Under the pieces are notes generated by a model. The model was not told the DNA's origin, ran no database searches, and saw only the letters and a program-made list of their open reading frames with translations. A stretch of DNA of 64,000 nucleotides from Clostridia bacterium (lineage in GTDB: Bacteria > Bacillota > Clostridia > Oscillospirales > Ruminococcaceae), in the NCBI GenBank assembly GCA_009929695.1, contig RZZW01000007.1:18049-82048 (forward strand). The letters run 5' to 3'. Positions 17,794 to 26,989 of the stretch are shown here, in pieces. The stretch's first letter is position 1; the number at the start of each line of letters is the position of its first letter. The position numbers were made by a program, and so were the translations under genes.

Positions 17794-19191
17794 TCAATCC
17801 CTATTTTGCCTCTGCCTCATCTGCGCTTCGCGTTTGCGTTTGGCTTCGCGGCGCTTTTTGTTTTCGTTTTGCACATACAGCCACAGCGCAAAAAAGCCTG
17901 TGCAGTATATGACAGTCACAATCACAAGCACCTTGAAAAACGTCGTGCCGAAAAACGCGTTTGTGCGGTCAAATATATATAAAAGCGAGTTGCGGCTGAT
18001 GTCTTGTCCGGAAACAAGGTCAACCGTCCCGATTGTAACGCCGTTTACGCTCACTGTCGCCGTGCCCATCACGTCACCCTTTGCCACAGGCGCTTTCACG
18101 CTTTCGGGCACGTCAAAGGTCGTTTCAATAGTCCCTTCGCCGCCGCTTGTCGGCATATACGTGCTCAAATTCGACGCGGGATACAGCATAAGCGAGTCCG
18201 TCTCGCTCGAAAGCGTAACCTTGACCTCGGTTATCGGGCTTGTGGTGTCGAGCGTCGGCTTGACGGAGAAATTCGCGAACATCCAGTCATACACATTGGC
18301 CGTGTCGTGAAAAGAGTACGCATAGCCGTCCTCGGCGGGGTCCCACGGGCAGCCGAGCACAACGCCTATAAAGCTTTCGCCGTTAGAGTTTGTCGCCGCA
18401 GACACAAAGTTGCGCCCTGCGCTTAGCGTGCTGCCTGTCTTTATGCCGTGAATATAATCGCGATACACAGACGCCGACGGCACCTGCATTTTAACGCTTG
18501 TCTGTATTGTGTACGCCGCGTTCGGGTTTGACGCATATTCTGGCGTTGTGTGCACATTCGTGAACGGCATGTCGTAGCTCGTCGAGCCGACAACCTCGCG
18601 AAAAACGTCATACTGCCAGCACGCGCGGGCGATGAGCGAGAGGTCGTAGGCTGTCGAGTAGTTGCCGTCCTCCATGTCGTAAAGGCCGTGCGCGCACATA
18701 AAATTTGTGTTTTTGCAGCCGAGCTCTACGGCTCTTGCGTTCATCATGGCGTAAAAGTTTTCAAGGTTGTCGTTGCCAAGATAATTCGCGGCAATCTGCG
18801 CCGCCTCGTTTGCGCTAGGCAGCAGCATGGCGTACAAAAGCGTCCGCGCCGTCACTGTTTCGCCGGGGCGAATGTCCGCCGTTGACGAGTCGTAGTTCGT
18901 TATCGGCTCTACATAAAGCTTCGTCGCGGCTGTTATCTCGGTGCCGTCGAGGTCTTGTACATTTTCAATTAAAAGCAGAGCCGTCATAAGCTTTGTAAGG
19001 CTCGCTATGCTGCGCTTTTCGTTAGAGTTTTTTTCGTATACAACGATGCCGGTGTCAAGATTGACAAAATACGCCGAGGCGGCCGTCACGCTGACGCTGT
19101 CGGGCAGCGTGAAGCCCTCCGCGAAAGAGAGCGGCATGAATATCATAAAAAAACAAAAAAGCGCCAAAATTACTGATGCGCATTTTTTCAT
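17794..19191 (-). CDS. D-alanyl-D-alanine carboxypeptidase (penicillin-binding protein 5 type)
   Basis: A 465-residue serine peptidase that trims the terminal D-alanine from peptidoglycan stem peptides. A signal peptide covers residues 1-25. The catalytic S64-L-T-K67, S126-A-N128 and K251-T-G253 motifs are all in place. A beta-rich C-terminal domain follows, then a membrane helix (about 420-440) and a highly basic tail ending in RQRQNRD, so the enzyme is anchored outside the membrane. The DacF/DacA group of Firmicutes fits best. Intact, apparently monocistronic. Confidence 0.9.
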   Translation of the reverse strand: MKKCASVILALFCFFMIFMPLSFAEGFTLPDSVSVTAASAYFVNLDTGIVVYEKNSNEKRSIASLTKLMTALLLIENVQDLDGTEITAATKLYVEPITNYDSSTADIRPGETVTARTLLYAMLLPSANEAAQIAANYLGNDNLENFYAMMNARAVELGCKNTNFMCAHGLYDMEDGNYSTAYDLSLIARACWQYDVFREVVGSTSYDMPFTNVHTTPEYASNPNAAYTIQTSVKMQVPSASVYRDYIHGIKTGSTLSAGRNFVSAATNSNGESFIGVVLGCPWDPAEDGYAYSFHDTANVYDWMFANFSVKPTLDTTSPITEVKVTLSSETDSLMLYPASNLSTYMPTSGGEGTIETTFDVPESVKAPVAKGDVMGTATVSVNGVTIGTVDLVSGQDISRNSLLYIFDRTNAFFGTTFFKVLVIVTVIYCTGFFALWLYVQNENKKRREAKRKREAQMRQRQNRD

Positions 19192-19281
19192 GTAGAAATT
19201 TCCTCAAAAAGATGGTAGAATATATATACATCTATAGTATATCAGAAAATGACGATAAATAAAAGCGAAAAGAGGCCGCAT

Positions 19282-20220
19282 ATGCCCGATATTCACAAAG
19301 ATTTAATATCTCTTGTTGTTCCATGCTATAACGAGCAGGAGGCAATAAACTTTTTTTACAAAGAGGTGTGCGCCGTCAGCAGCGAAATGACGGCAGATTT
19401 TGAGTATATTTTTGTCGACGACGGCTCAAAGGACGCGACGCTTGACGCTATGCGCGAGCTTGCGCAAAACGACGAGCGCGTACACTATCTCTCTTTTTCA
19501 CGCAATTTCGGCAAGGAGGCCGCAATGCTCGCGGGGCTGGAAGCCGCAAAGGGCGACTACGTAGCCGTAATGGACGTCGATTTGCAAGACCCTCCGGAAA
19601 TGCTAAAAGAAATGTACGCCGCCGTCAAAACAGGCGAGTACGACTGCGCCGCCGCACGCCGCGTCACGCGAGACGGCGAGCCGCCCATACGCAGCTTTTT
19701 CGCGCGCGCGTTTTACAGGCTCATAAATAAAATCAGCAAGACGGAAATAGTCGATGGCGCGCGCGATTTCAGGCTCATGACAAAGCGCATGGTGCAGGCG
19801 ATAATCTCTGTTAAAGAATATAACCGCTTTTCAAAGGGTATATTCGGATGGGTCGGGTTTAAGACGAAATGGCTCGAATATGTCAATGTAGAGCGCGTCG
19901 CGGGCGAGACAAAATGGTCGTTTTGGAAGCTTTTTGTCTATTCTATAGACGGTATAACGGCATTTTCGACAGTTCCGCTCTCAATTTCGGCGTTTGCGGG
20001 AGTTTTGTTTTGCTTTTTAGCATTTTTTATGCTAATATTTGTTATAGTGAGAGCCGCGATATGGGGCGACCCTGTCAGCGGCTGGCCGTCACTCGTGTGC
20101 ATAATTTTGCTCGTCAGCGGCGTGCAGCTTTTCAGCATAGGTGTGCTCGGGCAATATCTTTCAAAGACGTATCTTGAAGTAAAGCAGCGCCCGCAGTACA
20201 TAGTTGCGGAACAAAAATAA
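19282..20220 (+). CDS. Polyprenyl-phosphate glycosyltransferase (GtrB/DPM1-like)
   Basis: A 312-residue GT2 enzyme that transfers a sugar to undecaprenyl phosphate. It has LVVPCYNEQEA, YIFVDDGSKDAT, FSRNFGKEAAMLAGLEAA and VMDVDLQDPPE, the hallmark of this subgroup, and two C-terminal membrane helices (about 225-260 and 275-295). The start at 19282 is preferred because AAGAGG lies six bases before it; the earlier ATG at 19249 has none. It is followed within 25 bases by the RidA gene. Role probably in cell-envelope glycan modification. Confidence 0.88.
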   Translation: MPDIHKDLISLVVPCYNEQEAINFFYKEVCAVSSEMTADFEYIFVDDGSKDATLDAMRELAQNDERVHYLSFSRNFGKEAAMLAGLEAAKGDYVAVMDVDLQDPPEMLKEMYAAVKTGEYDCAAARRVTRDGEPPIRSFFARAFYRLINKISKTEIVDGARDFRLMTKRMVQAIISVKEYNRFSKGIFGWVGFKTKWLEYVNVERVAGETKWSFWKLFVYSIDGITAFSTVPLSISAFAGVLFCFLAFFMLIFVIVRAAIWGDPVSGWPSLVCIILLVSGVQLFSIGVLGQYLSKTYLEVKQRPQYIVAEQK

Positions 20221-20244
20221 ATTTTATATATGGGGGAAAATAAT

Positions 20245-20598
20245 ATGGCAGACATCAAACGTTCAGGCGGAAACGGCAGACGTTCACTAAGCGCAGAATA
20301 CGGCGGACTTCTCTACACCGCAGGCATCACCACAACAAATTTAGAGGGCGATATAACAGAGCAGACCGAGGACGTTCTCGGCGTTATCGACAACATCCTA
20401 GCCCGCCACGGCATCGACAAAACCCGCGTGATATCAGCGACGATAACTCTCGCTGATATGGAAGCCGACTACGCAAATTTCAACGGCGTGTGGGATTTGT
20501 GGGTCACAGACGCATATGAGCCGGTGCGTAGCGTCACAGGCGGAGCACTTGCGATACCGGAATATAAGGTGAAGATTAGCGTTATTGCGGCACTGTAA
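20245..20598 (+). CDS. RidA family protein
   Basis: A 117-residue enamine/imine deaminase-fold protein. Visible are GLLYTAGITT, ITEQTEDVLGVIDNILARHGI, ISATITLADM and PVRSVTGGALAIPEYKVKISVIAAL. In proven RidA enzymes the loop reads P-A-R-x-x-V; here it is P-V-R-S-V, so the arginine is kept but the context differs, placing it in a divergent subgroup that may not deaminate enamines. The start at 20245 follows GGGGGA. It is encoded just after a GT2 gene and ends against a family B element. Confidence 0.82.
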   Translation: MADIKRSGGNGRRSLSAEYGGLLYTAGITTTNLEGDITEQTEDVLGVIDNILARHGIDKTRVISATITLADMEADYANFNGVWDLWVTDAYEPVRSVTGGALAIPEYKVKISVIAAL

Positions 20599-20775
20599 AA
20601 AGAAGAAATAAGATAGAAAAAAGAAGTAAGGAGTGAAACCTGCGCGTTTCACATTTTAATGGTTTGCGCGTAAGGCTCCCTCGTCAGAGGGAAGCTTTGG
20701 CGGGGCGTGATCCATTAAAATGTGGCGCCAAAGCGTCACTCCTTACTTTTTCTATCTTCTTTCTTCTGTTTCCTT
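20597..20775. repeat. Family B cloverleaf-like element 1
   Basis: Outer arms AAGATAGAAAAAAGAAGTAA and TTACTTTTTCTATCTTCTTT; left hairpin GTGAAAC/GTTTCAC, central stem CATTTTAATGG/CCATTAAAATG, right hairpin GTGGCGC/GCGTCAC. The core between the central arms resembles a piece of family A (GGCTCCCTCGTCAGAGGGAAGC). It fills the space between the convergent RidA and epimerase stop codons. Confidence 0.85.
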
Positions 20776-21645
20776 TTATTTTATGTTCTCAAATTGTATA
20801 CTCATCGCCGCGTCCATTTCTTCTCCGGCTTGCAAAACCTCGTGGTCGGCTGTGTTAAGGCTGTTTGGCCAGCCGTTCCACGGTTCCATGCACACAAAGC
20901 CTAATTGGCACTGGCTCCACAGCACTGCGTTTTTAAAGTGCTCGTCAAAGCTCACCATAACCGCGTGTCCGCTGCCCTCGTCGGTGAAGGTCATCGGGCT
21001 TTTTACGCCCTTGTAATAGCGAGTTGTCTGGTCGTCATCATAGGGGAAGCCTACGCCTGTAAACGGCTGCTGCGTGTTTGTGTCGGGGTCTGCGACAACC
21101 TGCGCTTCTATGTCCCATTTTAGATTGCGCACGTCAGAAATCGCAAAATACGGGTGGAAGCCAAAGCTGAACGGCATCGGCTTTTCGCCCTTGTTTTTAT
21201 AGCTTTGCAAAACATTTATCGCGCTGCCTTGAAGCACATATGTGATGTCAACCTCAAATTCATACGGATAAAACTCGTGCGTTTTTTCGCTGTCAGTCAG
21301 CCTTATTGTGATAAGCGCGCCGTCGGCTGTGTCTGTGCCCACGACCTCCCACGGCAGCGAGTGCGCCATGCCGTGAATGTCCATCGGGTATGCTTTGCCG
21401 TCAAACGTATTTACGCCGTCAGCGCAGCGTCCGCAGCACGGAAACAGCACAGGCACAGCGCAGCGCGGGCGCTCCGGCAGCTCGTAATTATTTTCGCGCA
21501 GCCATGTAAATTCCTCGCCGCCCTTTGTGATGCTCGTTATCATTCCGCCCTTTTCGGGTGTGATAACCGCTGCTGTGCCGGCTTCGGTATCCTCTAAAAG
21601 ATATGCGGTGTATTCACCCTGTTTAAACTCTTTGACGCTGTACAT
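20776..21645 (-). CDS. Aldose 1-epimerase family protein
   Basis: A 289-residue galactose mutarotase-fold protein. Family features: TPEKGGMITSI near the N terminus, VLFPCCGRCADG, DIHGMAHSLPW with conserved histidines, FGFHPYF with the third histidine, and a closing CMEPWNGWPNSLN. It belongs to the cytosolic YeaD/LacX-like group acting on the anomeric carbon of hexoses or hexose phosphates. A good AGGAGG lies before the ATG. Convergent with the RidA gene across a family B repeat. Confidence 0.88.
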   Translation of the reverse strand: MYSVKEFKQGEYTAYLLEDTEAGTAAVITPEKGGMITSITKGGEEFTWLRENNYELPERPRCAVPVLFPCCGRCADGVNTFDGKAYPMDIHGMAHSLPWEVVGTDTADGALITIRLTDSEKTHEFYPYEFEVDITYVLQGSAINVLQSYKNKGEKPMPFSFGFHPYFAISDVRNLKWDIEAQVVADPDTNTQQPFTGVGFPYDDDQTTRYYKGVKSPMTFTDEGSGHAVMVSFDEHFKNAVLWSQCQLGFVCMEPWNGWPNSLNTADHEVLQAGEEMDAAMSIQFENIK

Positions 21646-21887
21646 ATTTAAAGCCTCCTAAAATTTTAATGTATTTACACTAAAATAGTATGACGAATAT
21701 ACATAATAGTCAAGCTGTTTGCACAAAAAAGAATGTTTTTTTTCTATTAAAGAGTAAATCTTGCTATTGGTCATCAATTCTTGCTGTCTCTTATAAATAT
21801 GGTTGCCACAAAAGCCGTTTGATGATATTATTAATATGTAAACATTTGCTTGAAAAATAGCGACATAAAATATAAGGAGCGACAAAA

Positions 21888-23291
21888 ATGAAACAGTTCA
21901 TGGACGAAAACTTTTTGCTTTCAACCCCCACAGCAAAAACGCTATATCACGACTACGCAAACCAAATGCCGATTGTCGACTACCACTGCCACATCAGCCC
22001 CAAAGAGATGTTTGAGGACAGACGCTTTGACAACATCACGCAGGTTTGGCTCGGTGGCGACCATTACAAATGGCGCGTCATGCGCTCAAACGGTGTAGAG
22101 GAAAAATACATCACAGGCGACGCGCCCGACCGCGAGAAATTCCAAAAATTTGCCGAGGCGCTGCCGCGTGCAATCGGCAACCCAATGTACCACTGGTGCC
22201 ACTTAGAGCTGCGCCAGTTCTTTGGCTATAACGGCGTCTTGAACGGCGACACAGCCGAAGAGGTGTGGAATGTCTGCAACAAAAAGCTCGCCGAGGACGG
22301 CATGAGCGTGCGAGGCTTAATCGAGCAGAGCAACGTCAAATTCATCGGCACAACAGACGACCCCATCGACAACCTCGAATGGCATCAAAAGCTAAAAGAC
22401 GACCCCACAATGAAAACAATCGTAGCGCCGTCCTTCCGCCCCGACAAATCGCTTAATATACACAAAGCGGGCTGGAAGGAATACATAGCAAAGCTCGGCG
22501 AAGTGGCGGGCATTGAAATTACAAACGTCGAAACACTCGAGCAGGCAATCACAAGCCGCGTCGATTTCTTCGATAAAATGGGCGACCGCGCGTCAGACCA
22601 CGGCATCGACTATATCCCGTACCGCCCCGCAAAAATGGCGACAGTAAATATGGTTTTCGACAAGGCGATGGCCGGCGAAACAATCACCTGCGAGGAGCGC
22701 GAGATTTTCCAAACAGAAATCCTCATGCACCTCGGCCGCGAATACGCGAAGCACGGCTGGGCAATGCAGCTTCATTACAACTGCCAACGCGACGTAAACA
22801 CGTCAATGTACAAAAAGCTCGGCCCCGACACAGGCTTTGACGCCATCAACACAATCAACAGCAGCGAATCTTTGAGCAACTATCTAAGCGCACTAAACGC
22901 CGAGGGCTTGCTGCCGAAAACAATCCTTTACAGCCTTAACCCCACCGAAAACGAAGTGCTCGGGACGATTATAGGCACATTGCAAGGGCCGGAAGTCCCC
23001 GGCAAAATGCAGCACGGCAGCGCATGGTGGTTTAACGACACAAAAACAGGCATGATAGCCCAAATGACAAGCCTTGCAAACCTCGGTCTGCTCGGCAACT
23101 TCATCGGTATGCTGACAGACAGCCGCAGCTTCTTAAGCTACGCCCGCCACACCTACTTCCGCCGCATTCTGTGCGACCTGATAGGCTCATGGGTAGAAAA
23201 CGGCGAGTACCCCAACGACATCGAAGCCGTCGGAAAAATAGTTCAGGACATCTGCTACAACAACGCAGAGAGATACTTTGGAATAAAGTAA
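21888..23291 (+). CDS. uxaC: Glucuronate (uronate) isomerase
   Basis: A 467-residue amidohydrolase-superfamily enzyme converting glucuronate to fructuronate and galacturonate to tagaturonate, the first step of hexuronate breakdown. Typical blocks: MPIVDYHCHISPKEM with the metal-binding histidines, HYKWRVMRSNGV, YHWCHLELRQFFG, GTTDDP, MQLHYNC and RRILCDLIGSWVENGEYP. AAGGAGCGA precedes the ATG. The gene is alone with its own terminator; uxuA, which acts two steps later, lies 22 kb away. I see no convincing promoter box in 21646-21887, which is AT-rich and otherwise empty. Confidence 0.95.
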   Translation: MKQFMDENFLLSTPTAKTLYHDYANQMPIVDYHCHISPKEMFEDRRFDNITQVWLGGDHYKWRVMRSNGVEEKYITGDAPDREKFQKFAEALPRAIGNPMYHWCHLELRQFFGYNGVLNGDTAEEVWNVCNKKLAEDGMSVRGLIEQSNVKFIGTTDDPIDNLEWHQKLKDDPTMKTIVAPSFRPDKSLNIHKAGWKEYIAKLGEVAGIEITNVETLEQAITSRVDFFDKMGDRASDHGIDYIPYRPAKMATVNMVFDKAMAGETITCEEREIFQTEILMHLGREYAKHGWAMQLHYNCQRDVNTSMYKKLGPDTGFDAINTINSSESLSNYLSALNAEGLLPKTILYSLNPTENEVLGTIIGTLQGPEVPGKMQHGSAWWFNDTKTGMIAQMTSLANLGLLGNFIGMLTDSRSFLSYARHTYFRRILCDLIGSWVENGEYPNDIEAVGKIVQDICYNNAERYFGIK

Positions 23292-23296
23292 TTTCA

Positions 23297-23332
23297 AAAA
23301 ACAGCGGCGTGGAAACACGCCGCTGTTTTTTC
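23297..23332 (+). terminator. uxaC terminator
   Basis: Hairpin AAACAGCGGCGTG - GAAA - CACGCCGCTGTTT followed by TTT, directly after the uxaC stop codon. Confidence 0.9.
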
Positions 23333-23342
23333 GTATAAATTC

Positions 23343-23412
23343 ACGGGCGGATATTGAATCCGCTCCTACATTCCCGCAATGGTGCGTAGGGGCGGATTCA
23401 ATATCCGCCCGT
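23343..23412. repeat. Family C palindrome, large copy
   Basis: A 27-base inverted repeat, ACGGGCGGATATTGAATCCG... paired with a right arm starting GTAGGGGCGGATTCAATATC, and a short GC-containing spacer. It lies between the uxaC terminator and the GntR promoter. Confidence 0.88.
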
Positions 23413-23444
23413 AAGCTTTGTGTAAAATTTATTTCAAAAAGCTA

Positions 23445-23478
23445 TTGCATTCATAGTGTACTAGTGATATAATACACT
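23445..23478 (+). promoter_or_regulatory. Promoter and GntR (YtrA-type) operator
   Basis: TTGCAT (23445-23450), 17 bases, TATAAT (23468-23473). Half-sites AGTGTA (23455-23460) and TACACT (23473-23478), 12 bases apart, cover the spacer and -10. This matches the inverted AGTGTA...TACACT layout of YtrA-group operators, so autorepression is likely. A second AGTGTA half-site occurs at 23892-23897 after the regulator gene. Confidence 0.75.
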
Positions 23479-23500
23479 CAAAGAAAGGGGTGAAAGCCAT

Positions 23501-23878
23501 ATGGTGGATTTTAGAGGGCTTGAATTTCATACGGGCGAGCCTGTCTATTGTCAGATAGTGCGCCACCTCAAGCGGCAGATACTTTTAGGCACTGCCGAAA
23601 ACGGCGAAACAATGCCAAGCCGCCGCGAGCTTGCCGCCCAAACAGGCATAAACCCCAACACCGCCCAAAAAGCATATAAGCTTATGGAAGAAGAGGGCAT
23701 AGTGCGCACAAACGGCAACACCGCAAGCACAATTTATTTAGACGACCGGCTTTACGGCAAAATAGAGGACGAGATGTGCAGCGGCCTTGTGAGCGACTTT
23801 GTAGCCGAAGCCAAACGCAATAATTTGTCCTATAAAAAAGTGATAGCCCTAGTGAGCGAGCTTTGGGGCGACGAGTAA
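23501..23878 (+). CDS. GntR family regulator, YtrA subfamily
   Basis: A 125-residue repressor with an N-terminal winged helix (PVYCQIVRHLKRQILLG, MPSRRELAAQTGINPNTAQKAYKLMEEEGIV) and only a short helical tail for dimerisation, as in YtrA regulators that control neighbouring ABC transporter genes. The ribosome site AAGGGGTGA precedes the ATG. It is the first gene of a unit with a membrane protein, an extracytoplasmic protein and an ABC ATPase. Its operator is visible in its promoter. Confidence 0.9.
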   Translation: MVDFRGLEFHTGEPVYCQIVRHLKRQILLGTAENGETMPSRRELAAQTGINPNTAQKAYKLMEEEGIVRTNGNTASTIYLDDRLYGKIEDEMCSGLVSDFVAEAKRNNLSYKKVIALVSELWGDE

Positions 23879-23918
23879 TTTTTTTAATTGTAGTGTACTA
23901 TATACATAATACGTTATC

Positions 23919-23986
23919 GTAGGGGCGGATATTATCCGCCAGCTAGGTTTGCGCAAAGCTTTCGGGCGGATAATATCCGCCCCTAC
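23919..23986. repeat. Family C palindrome inside the GntR cassette
   Basis: GTAGGGGCGGATATTATCC... paired with ...GGATAATATCCGCCCCTAC around a 23-base centre. It lies between the regulator gene and the first transporter gene, so it is in the probable transcript. Confidence 0.88.
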
Positions 23987-24035
23987 ATTGGCGCAAGACG
24001 CACGACGAATTTATATTTTTTAGGAGGATCTAATC

Positions 24036-24812
24036 ATGAAAACATGGCGCATTTTAACGGCGTGGAACTGGCGCATTATACAAAAACCTGTCTGGCTCAT
24101 TATCGCGCTCGGCTCTGCGGCGCAAATGGCGGCGGTGTGCATATATTCATGCTTGCGCACAAGCGCGGCAATTACATACAACAGAGTGCTCATAAACAGC
24201 CTTTCTTGGATAATCTTCGCGCTTGAATTTTTGGCTGTGCTCGGCGCAGCGCAGCGTCCTGTGCTCATGATGAACGGTAAAACAAAGCTTGGCTACACAA
24301 TGCAAACGCTGCCGTCAAGCGCGTCAACGCTTTTCTTTTCAAACGCAGCGTCAACGGCGCTCGCCATAATGTGCGTGTTCGTGGCACAGCTTTTGCTAAC
24401 ATTTATAATGTACTTCCCCGCAACGGCGCTAACAACAATGACGGCACAAACCTATATTCCGCAATATCCTATGCCAACACCAGACATGCAGCTTTCGCTA
24501 GTGCGCACTGTCTTTTTTAACCTGCTTTTGCCAACAAATCTATTCGGCATAATCACGCTTCCGCTATATATAATCGCCCCTTCGCTGCTTTTGCCCGGCG
24601 CATTTTTCCATAAAGGCATGGGGCGCATATTCGGCATTATAATAGGCGTTTTCGGCGCGGCAGTTTGCGGATATATGCTTGCAAGGCAAATTTTAGCAAG
24701 AGGCTATTGGAATCACTACGACACACTTCCTATTATAGCTTTGCTGCTGGTTATAATGATATTCTCCGTTTTGTGGACGCTTAGAACAATAAAACGCGCC
24801 AAGTGGCTGTAA
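24036..24812 (+). CDS. Putative ABC transporter permease
   Basis: A 258-residue integral membrane protein with about six hydrophobic segments (roughly 18-38, 50-72, 100-130, 165-190, 200-222 and 233-252) and no recognisable soluble domain. No close family is obvious to me. Topology and position between a YtrA regulator and an ABC ATPase suggest it is the ABC-2-like membrane subunit of that transporter. TAGGAGGATC precedes the ATG. Followed after 13 bases by the next gene. Confidence 0.65.
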   Translation: MKTWRILTAWNWRIIQKPVWLIIALGSAAQMAAVCIYSCLRTSAAITYNRVLINSLSWIIFALEFLAVLGAAQRPVLMMNGKTKLGYTMQTLPSSASTLFFSNAASTALAIMCVFVAQLLLTFIMYFPATALTTMTAQTYIPQYPMPTPDMQLSLVRTVFFNLLLPTNLFGIITLPLYIIAPSLLLPGAFFHKGMGRIFGIIIGVFGAAVCGYMLARQILARGYWNHYDTLPIIALLLVIMIFSVLWTLRTIKRAKWL

Positions 24813-24825
24813 AGGAGCGACAAGA

Positions 24826-26253
24826 ATGAAAAAATCGAAAAAGCTTATCCCCGCCCTGATAGCCGTATGCTTCGCCATAATAATGATTATGGGCTATCTG
24901 TTTATATTCTTTTTCCCAAATAACACCGCCACCACGCTTAACGATATAAACGGCACAGCCACGCAGGATTTGCAGGGCTTCACGTTAAAAGGCAGCGTCT
25001 ACGACAGCTCGTGGCACAGAGATTTCACGCTCGAAAACGGCTTTGTCACAAACGAAGCGTTTAAGCCATACGGAATAAAACCCGAGTACGGCGACGTATA
25101 CGGCACTGCACAGTGGTACGTCGCGCCGTCCGCACGAAACGAGGTGGACGCAAACGCAAAATTTATTTTGCATAGCAACGGCAATTCTATTTCTGCGGAA
25201 GAAGCAAAGGCGCTTTCGCAGGGCGACGGCTATTATCAGTCTCAATGCTCCGATTTTGTGCTTATGCTGACGGTCAACGCCGGAAATGGCAAAATAGCGA
25301 CGTTCCAAGCGAGCGAAGTGGTGCACACAAAAGAGCCTGTGCCGGTGCAAACTTATACTATTTATAATGCAAATGGAAAGCAATACGTTATAGGCGATTA
25401 TCAAATATCAAGCTATCCCGAAAGCGCGTCAGAGCTTCAGCGGTCTATATTATACAATGCTTTTGCGCTCAATGACGGCTACTATGCCGCGGTTAATGCA
25501 GGCGGAAGCGGCGCGGCGCTGTATAAAATCACGCAGCTTGAAAACGTGACACAAGACATAAACGGCGAAATATGTAAACAGCCCGCAAACCTCAAAACAG
25601 TTGAGGTCGGCAAAGCTGAAAAGCTGTGCACCTTTAGCGGAGAAAAGCTGCTCAAAGCGGGCGCTGTCGACGGCAGTATATATATGCAAAGCTATAAAGA
25701 CGGCAAGGTGCTAACGCGTTTAATGGACGCAAACGGAGCATCGCAAAGCAGCAAAAGCGTTGATGTTTCAAAATACGATATCGGAAATGTTTCGCTTGAG
25801 GTCAGCACATCGGACGCGCAAAGCTTTAGCACAGTGATATCGCTTAATAACGATACCTACGGCACATATCTAATGACAGGCTTTAGCGTAAAAGACAGCA
25901 AGCTTGCAAACGGCAGCACAGCAATGTATTTGCCGGAAAGCTTCGCGTTTCCGCCAAATTACATCACATTAAGCGAGGACGGCAGACGACTTTTATTAAC
26001 ACTGCTGAATTATAACGCAACCGAGCTAATAGGCACAGATATGTTTGACAACAGCGGAAAGCAAAACGGCGTAATCTTAATGGCGTTTGAAAACGAAAGC
26101 ACTACACCTTATTATGAGGGCTGGCTTAATTTTAATCAGATTGACGACTTACAGCCCGCAGATTTAGGCTATGTCGGCAATAGCTTGCTTGAAAGTCGCG
26201 CCTATTATCTGGGCGACACAAACGAAAGCAGCTACATCTATTACCAATTTTAA
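24826..26253 (+). CDS. Membrane-anchored extracytoplasmic protein of unknown function
   Basis: A 475-residue protein with a short basic N terminus and one membrane helix (about 8-31), then a large outside domain beginning NNTATTLNDINGTA. The outside part is rich in beta-strand-like and Ser/Thr/Asn/Gly sequence and contains no motif I recognise; it may form a beta-propeller or repeated beta domain. AAAGGAGCGA lies before the ATG. It is encoded between the permease and ATPase genes of the GntR cassette, so it probably senses or binds something for that transporter. Intact. Confidence 0.6.
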   Translation: MKKSKKLIPALIAVCFAIIMIMGYLFIFFFPNNTATTLNDINGTATQDLQGFTLKGSVYDSSWHRDFTLENGFVTNEAFKPYGIKPEYGDVYGTAQWYVAPSARNEVDANAKFILHSNGNSISAEEAKALSQGDGYYQSQCSDFVLMLTVNAGNGKIATFQASEVVHTKEPVPVQTYTIYNANGKQYVIGDYQISSYPESASELQRSILYNAFALNDGYYAAVNAGGSGAALYKITQLENVTQDINGEICKQPANLKTVEVGKAEKLCTFSGEKLLKAGAVDGSIYMQSYKDGKVLTRLMDANGASQSSKSVDVSKYDIGNVSLEVSTSDAQSFSTVISLNNDTYGTYLMTGFSVKDSKLANGSTAMYLPESFAFPPNYITLSEDGRRLLLTLLNYNATELIGTDMFDNSGKQNGVILMAFENESTTPYYEGWLNFNQIDDLQPADLGYVGNSLLESRAYYLGDTNESSYIYYQF

Positions 26254-26266
26254 AGGGGGCACAGCT

Positions 26267-26989
26267 ATGATACAGGTTGAAAACTTAAAGCGTGTTTATA
26301 AAAAGCACGGGCAGACGGTCGGCCTGCTGGACGCAAGCTTCACTGTGCCAAATGGGCAGATAGTGGGTGTGCTCGGCGTAAACGGCGCGGGAAAAACAAC
26401 GCTTTTGCGCACGATGGCAGGCTTGCTTATGCCAAGCGGCGGCACGGCGCTATTTGACGGCAAGTCCGCTCGCGAAATATACGCCCGAATGTCGTACATA
26501 ACAGGCGAGGGCAGCTATATTTCGTGCTTGACTGTAGGGGAGTACGGCGAATTTTTACGCGATGTACACCCCGCGTTTTCTCAGCAGCGCTACGATAAAT
26601 TCTGCGAATTTCTAAAGCTCGATAAAAGTGATTTAATAAGCCGAATGTCAACAGGTCAGCGCTCGCGCATAGAGGTCGCGGCGGGCTTTGCGAAAAAAGC
26701 CGACTATTATTTGCTCGACGAGCCGTTTCTCGGCAAAGATATCTTCGTGCGCCGCGACGTGCTTAAGCTGATAAGCGCAACCCTCGACGGCGGCGAAACA
26801 ATTTTGCTGACAACCCACTATATAGAGGACATCGACGCCTTCATCGACCGCGCCATAATCATGAACGACGGCGTTATAGCCAAAGACATTGAAATGGACG
26901 AAATAAGGGCAAACGGCAGCAGCCTTGTAAAAGAAATGGCCGCCGCCTGCGGGTGGAACGAAGAAAGCTATCTTAAATTTGAGGAATAA
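26267..26989 (+). CDS. ABC transporter ATP-binding protein
   Basis: A 240-residue ATPase subunit: Walker A GVNGAGKTT (about 38-46), signature MSTGQRSR in place of LSGGQ, Walker B YYLLDEPF and the switch histidine TTHY. It belongs to the YtrB/YxlF-like group that pairs with separate membrane proteins in GntR-controlled cassettes. The start ATG at 26267 follows AAAGGGGG. The open frame upstream overlaps the previous gene in another phase and is not coding. The role may be export or stress response to cell-wall agents, by analogy to ytr operons (inference). Confidence 0.88.
   Translation: MIQVENLKRVYKKHGQTVGLLDASFTVPNGQIVGVLGVNGAGKTTLLRTMAGLLMPSGGTALFDGKSAREIYARMSYITGEGSYISCLTVGEYGEFLRDVHPAFSQQRYDKFCEFLKLDKSDLISRMSTGQRSRIEVAAGFAKKADYYLLDEPFLGKDIFVRRDVLKLISATLDGGETILLTTHYIEDIDAFIDRAIIMNDGVIAKDIEMDEIRANGSSLVKEMAAACGWNEESYLKFEE

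Noticed and set aside
21658..21885. Possible 75-residue gene on the minus strand upstream of uxaC
   Set aside because: Low-complexity AT-rich sequence, no ribosome site, no recognisable protein features; it overlaps the expected uxaC control region.
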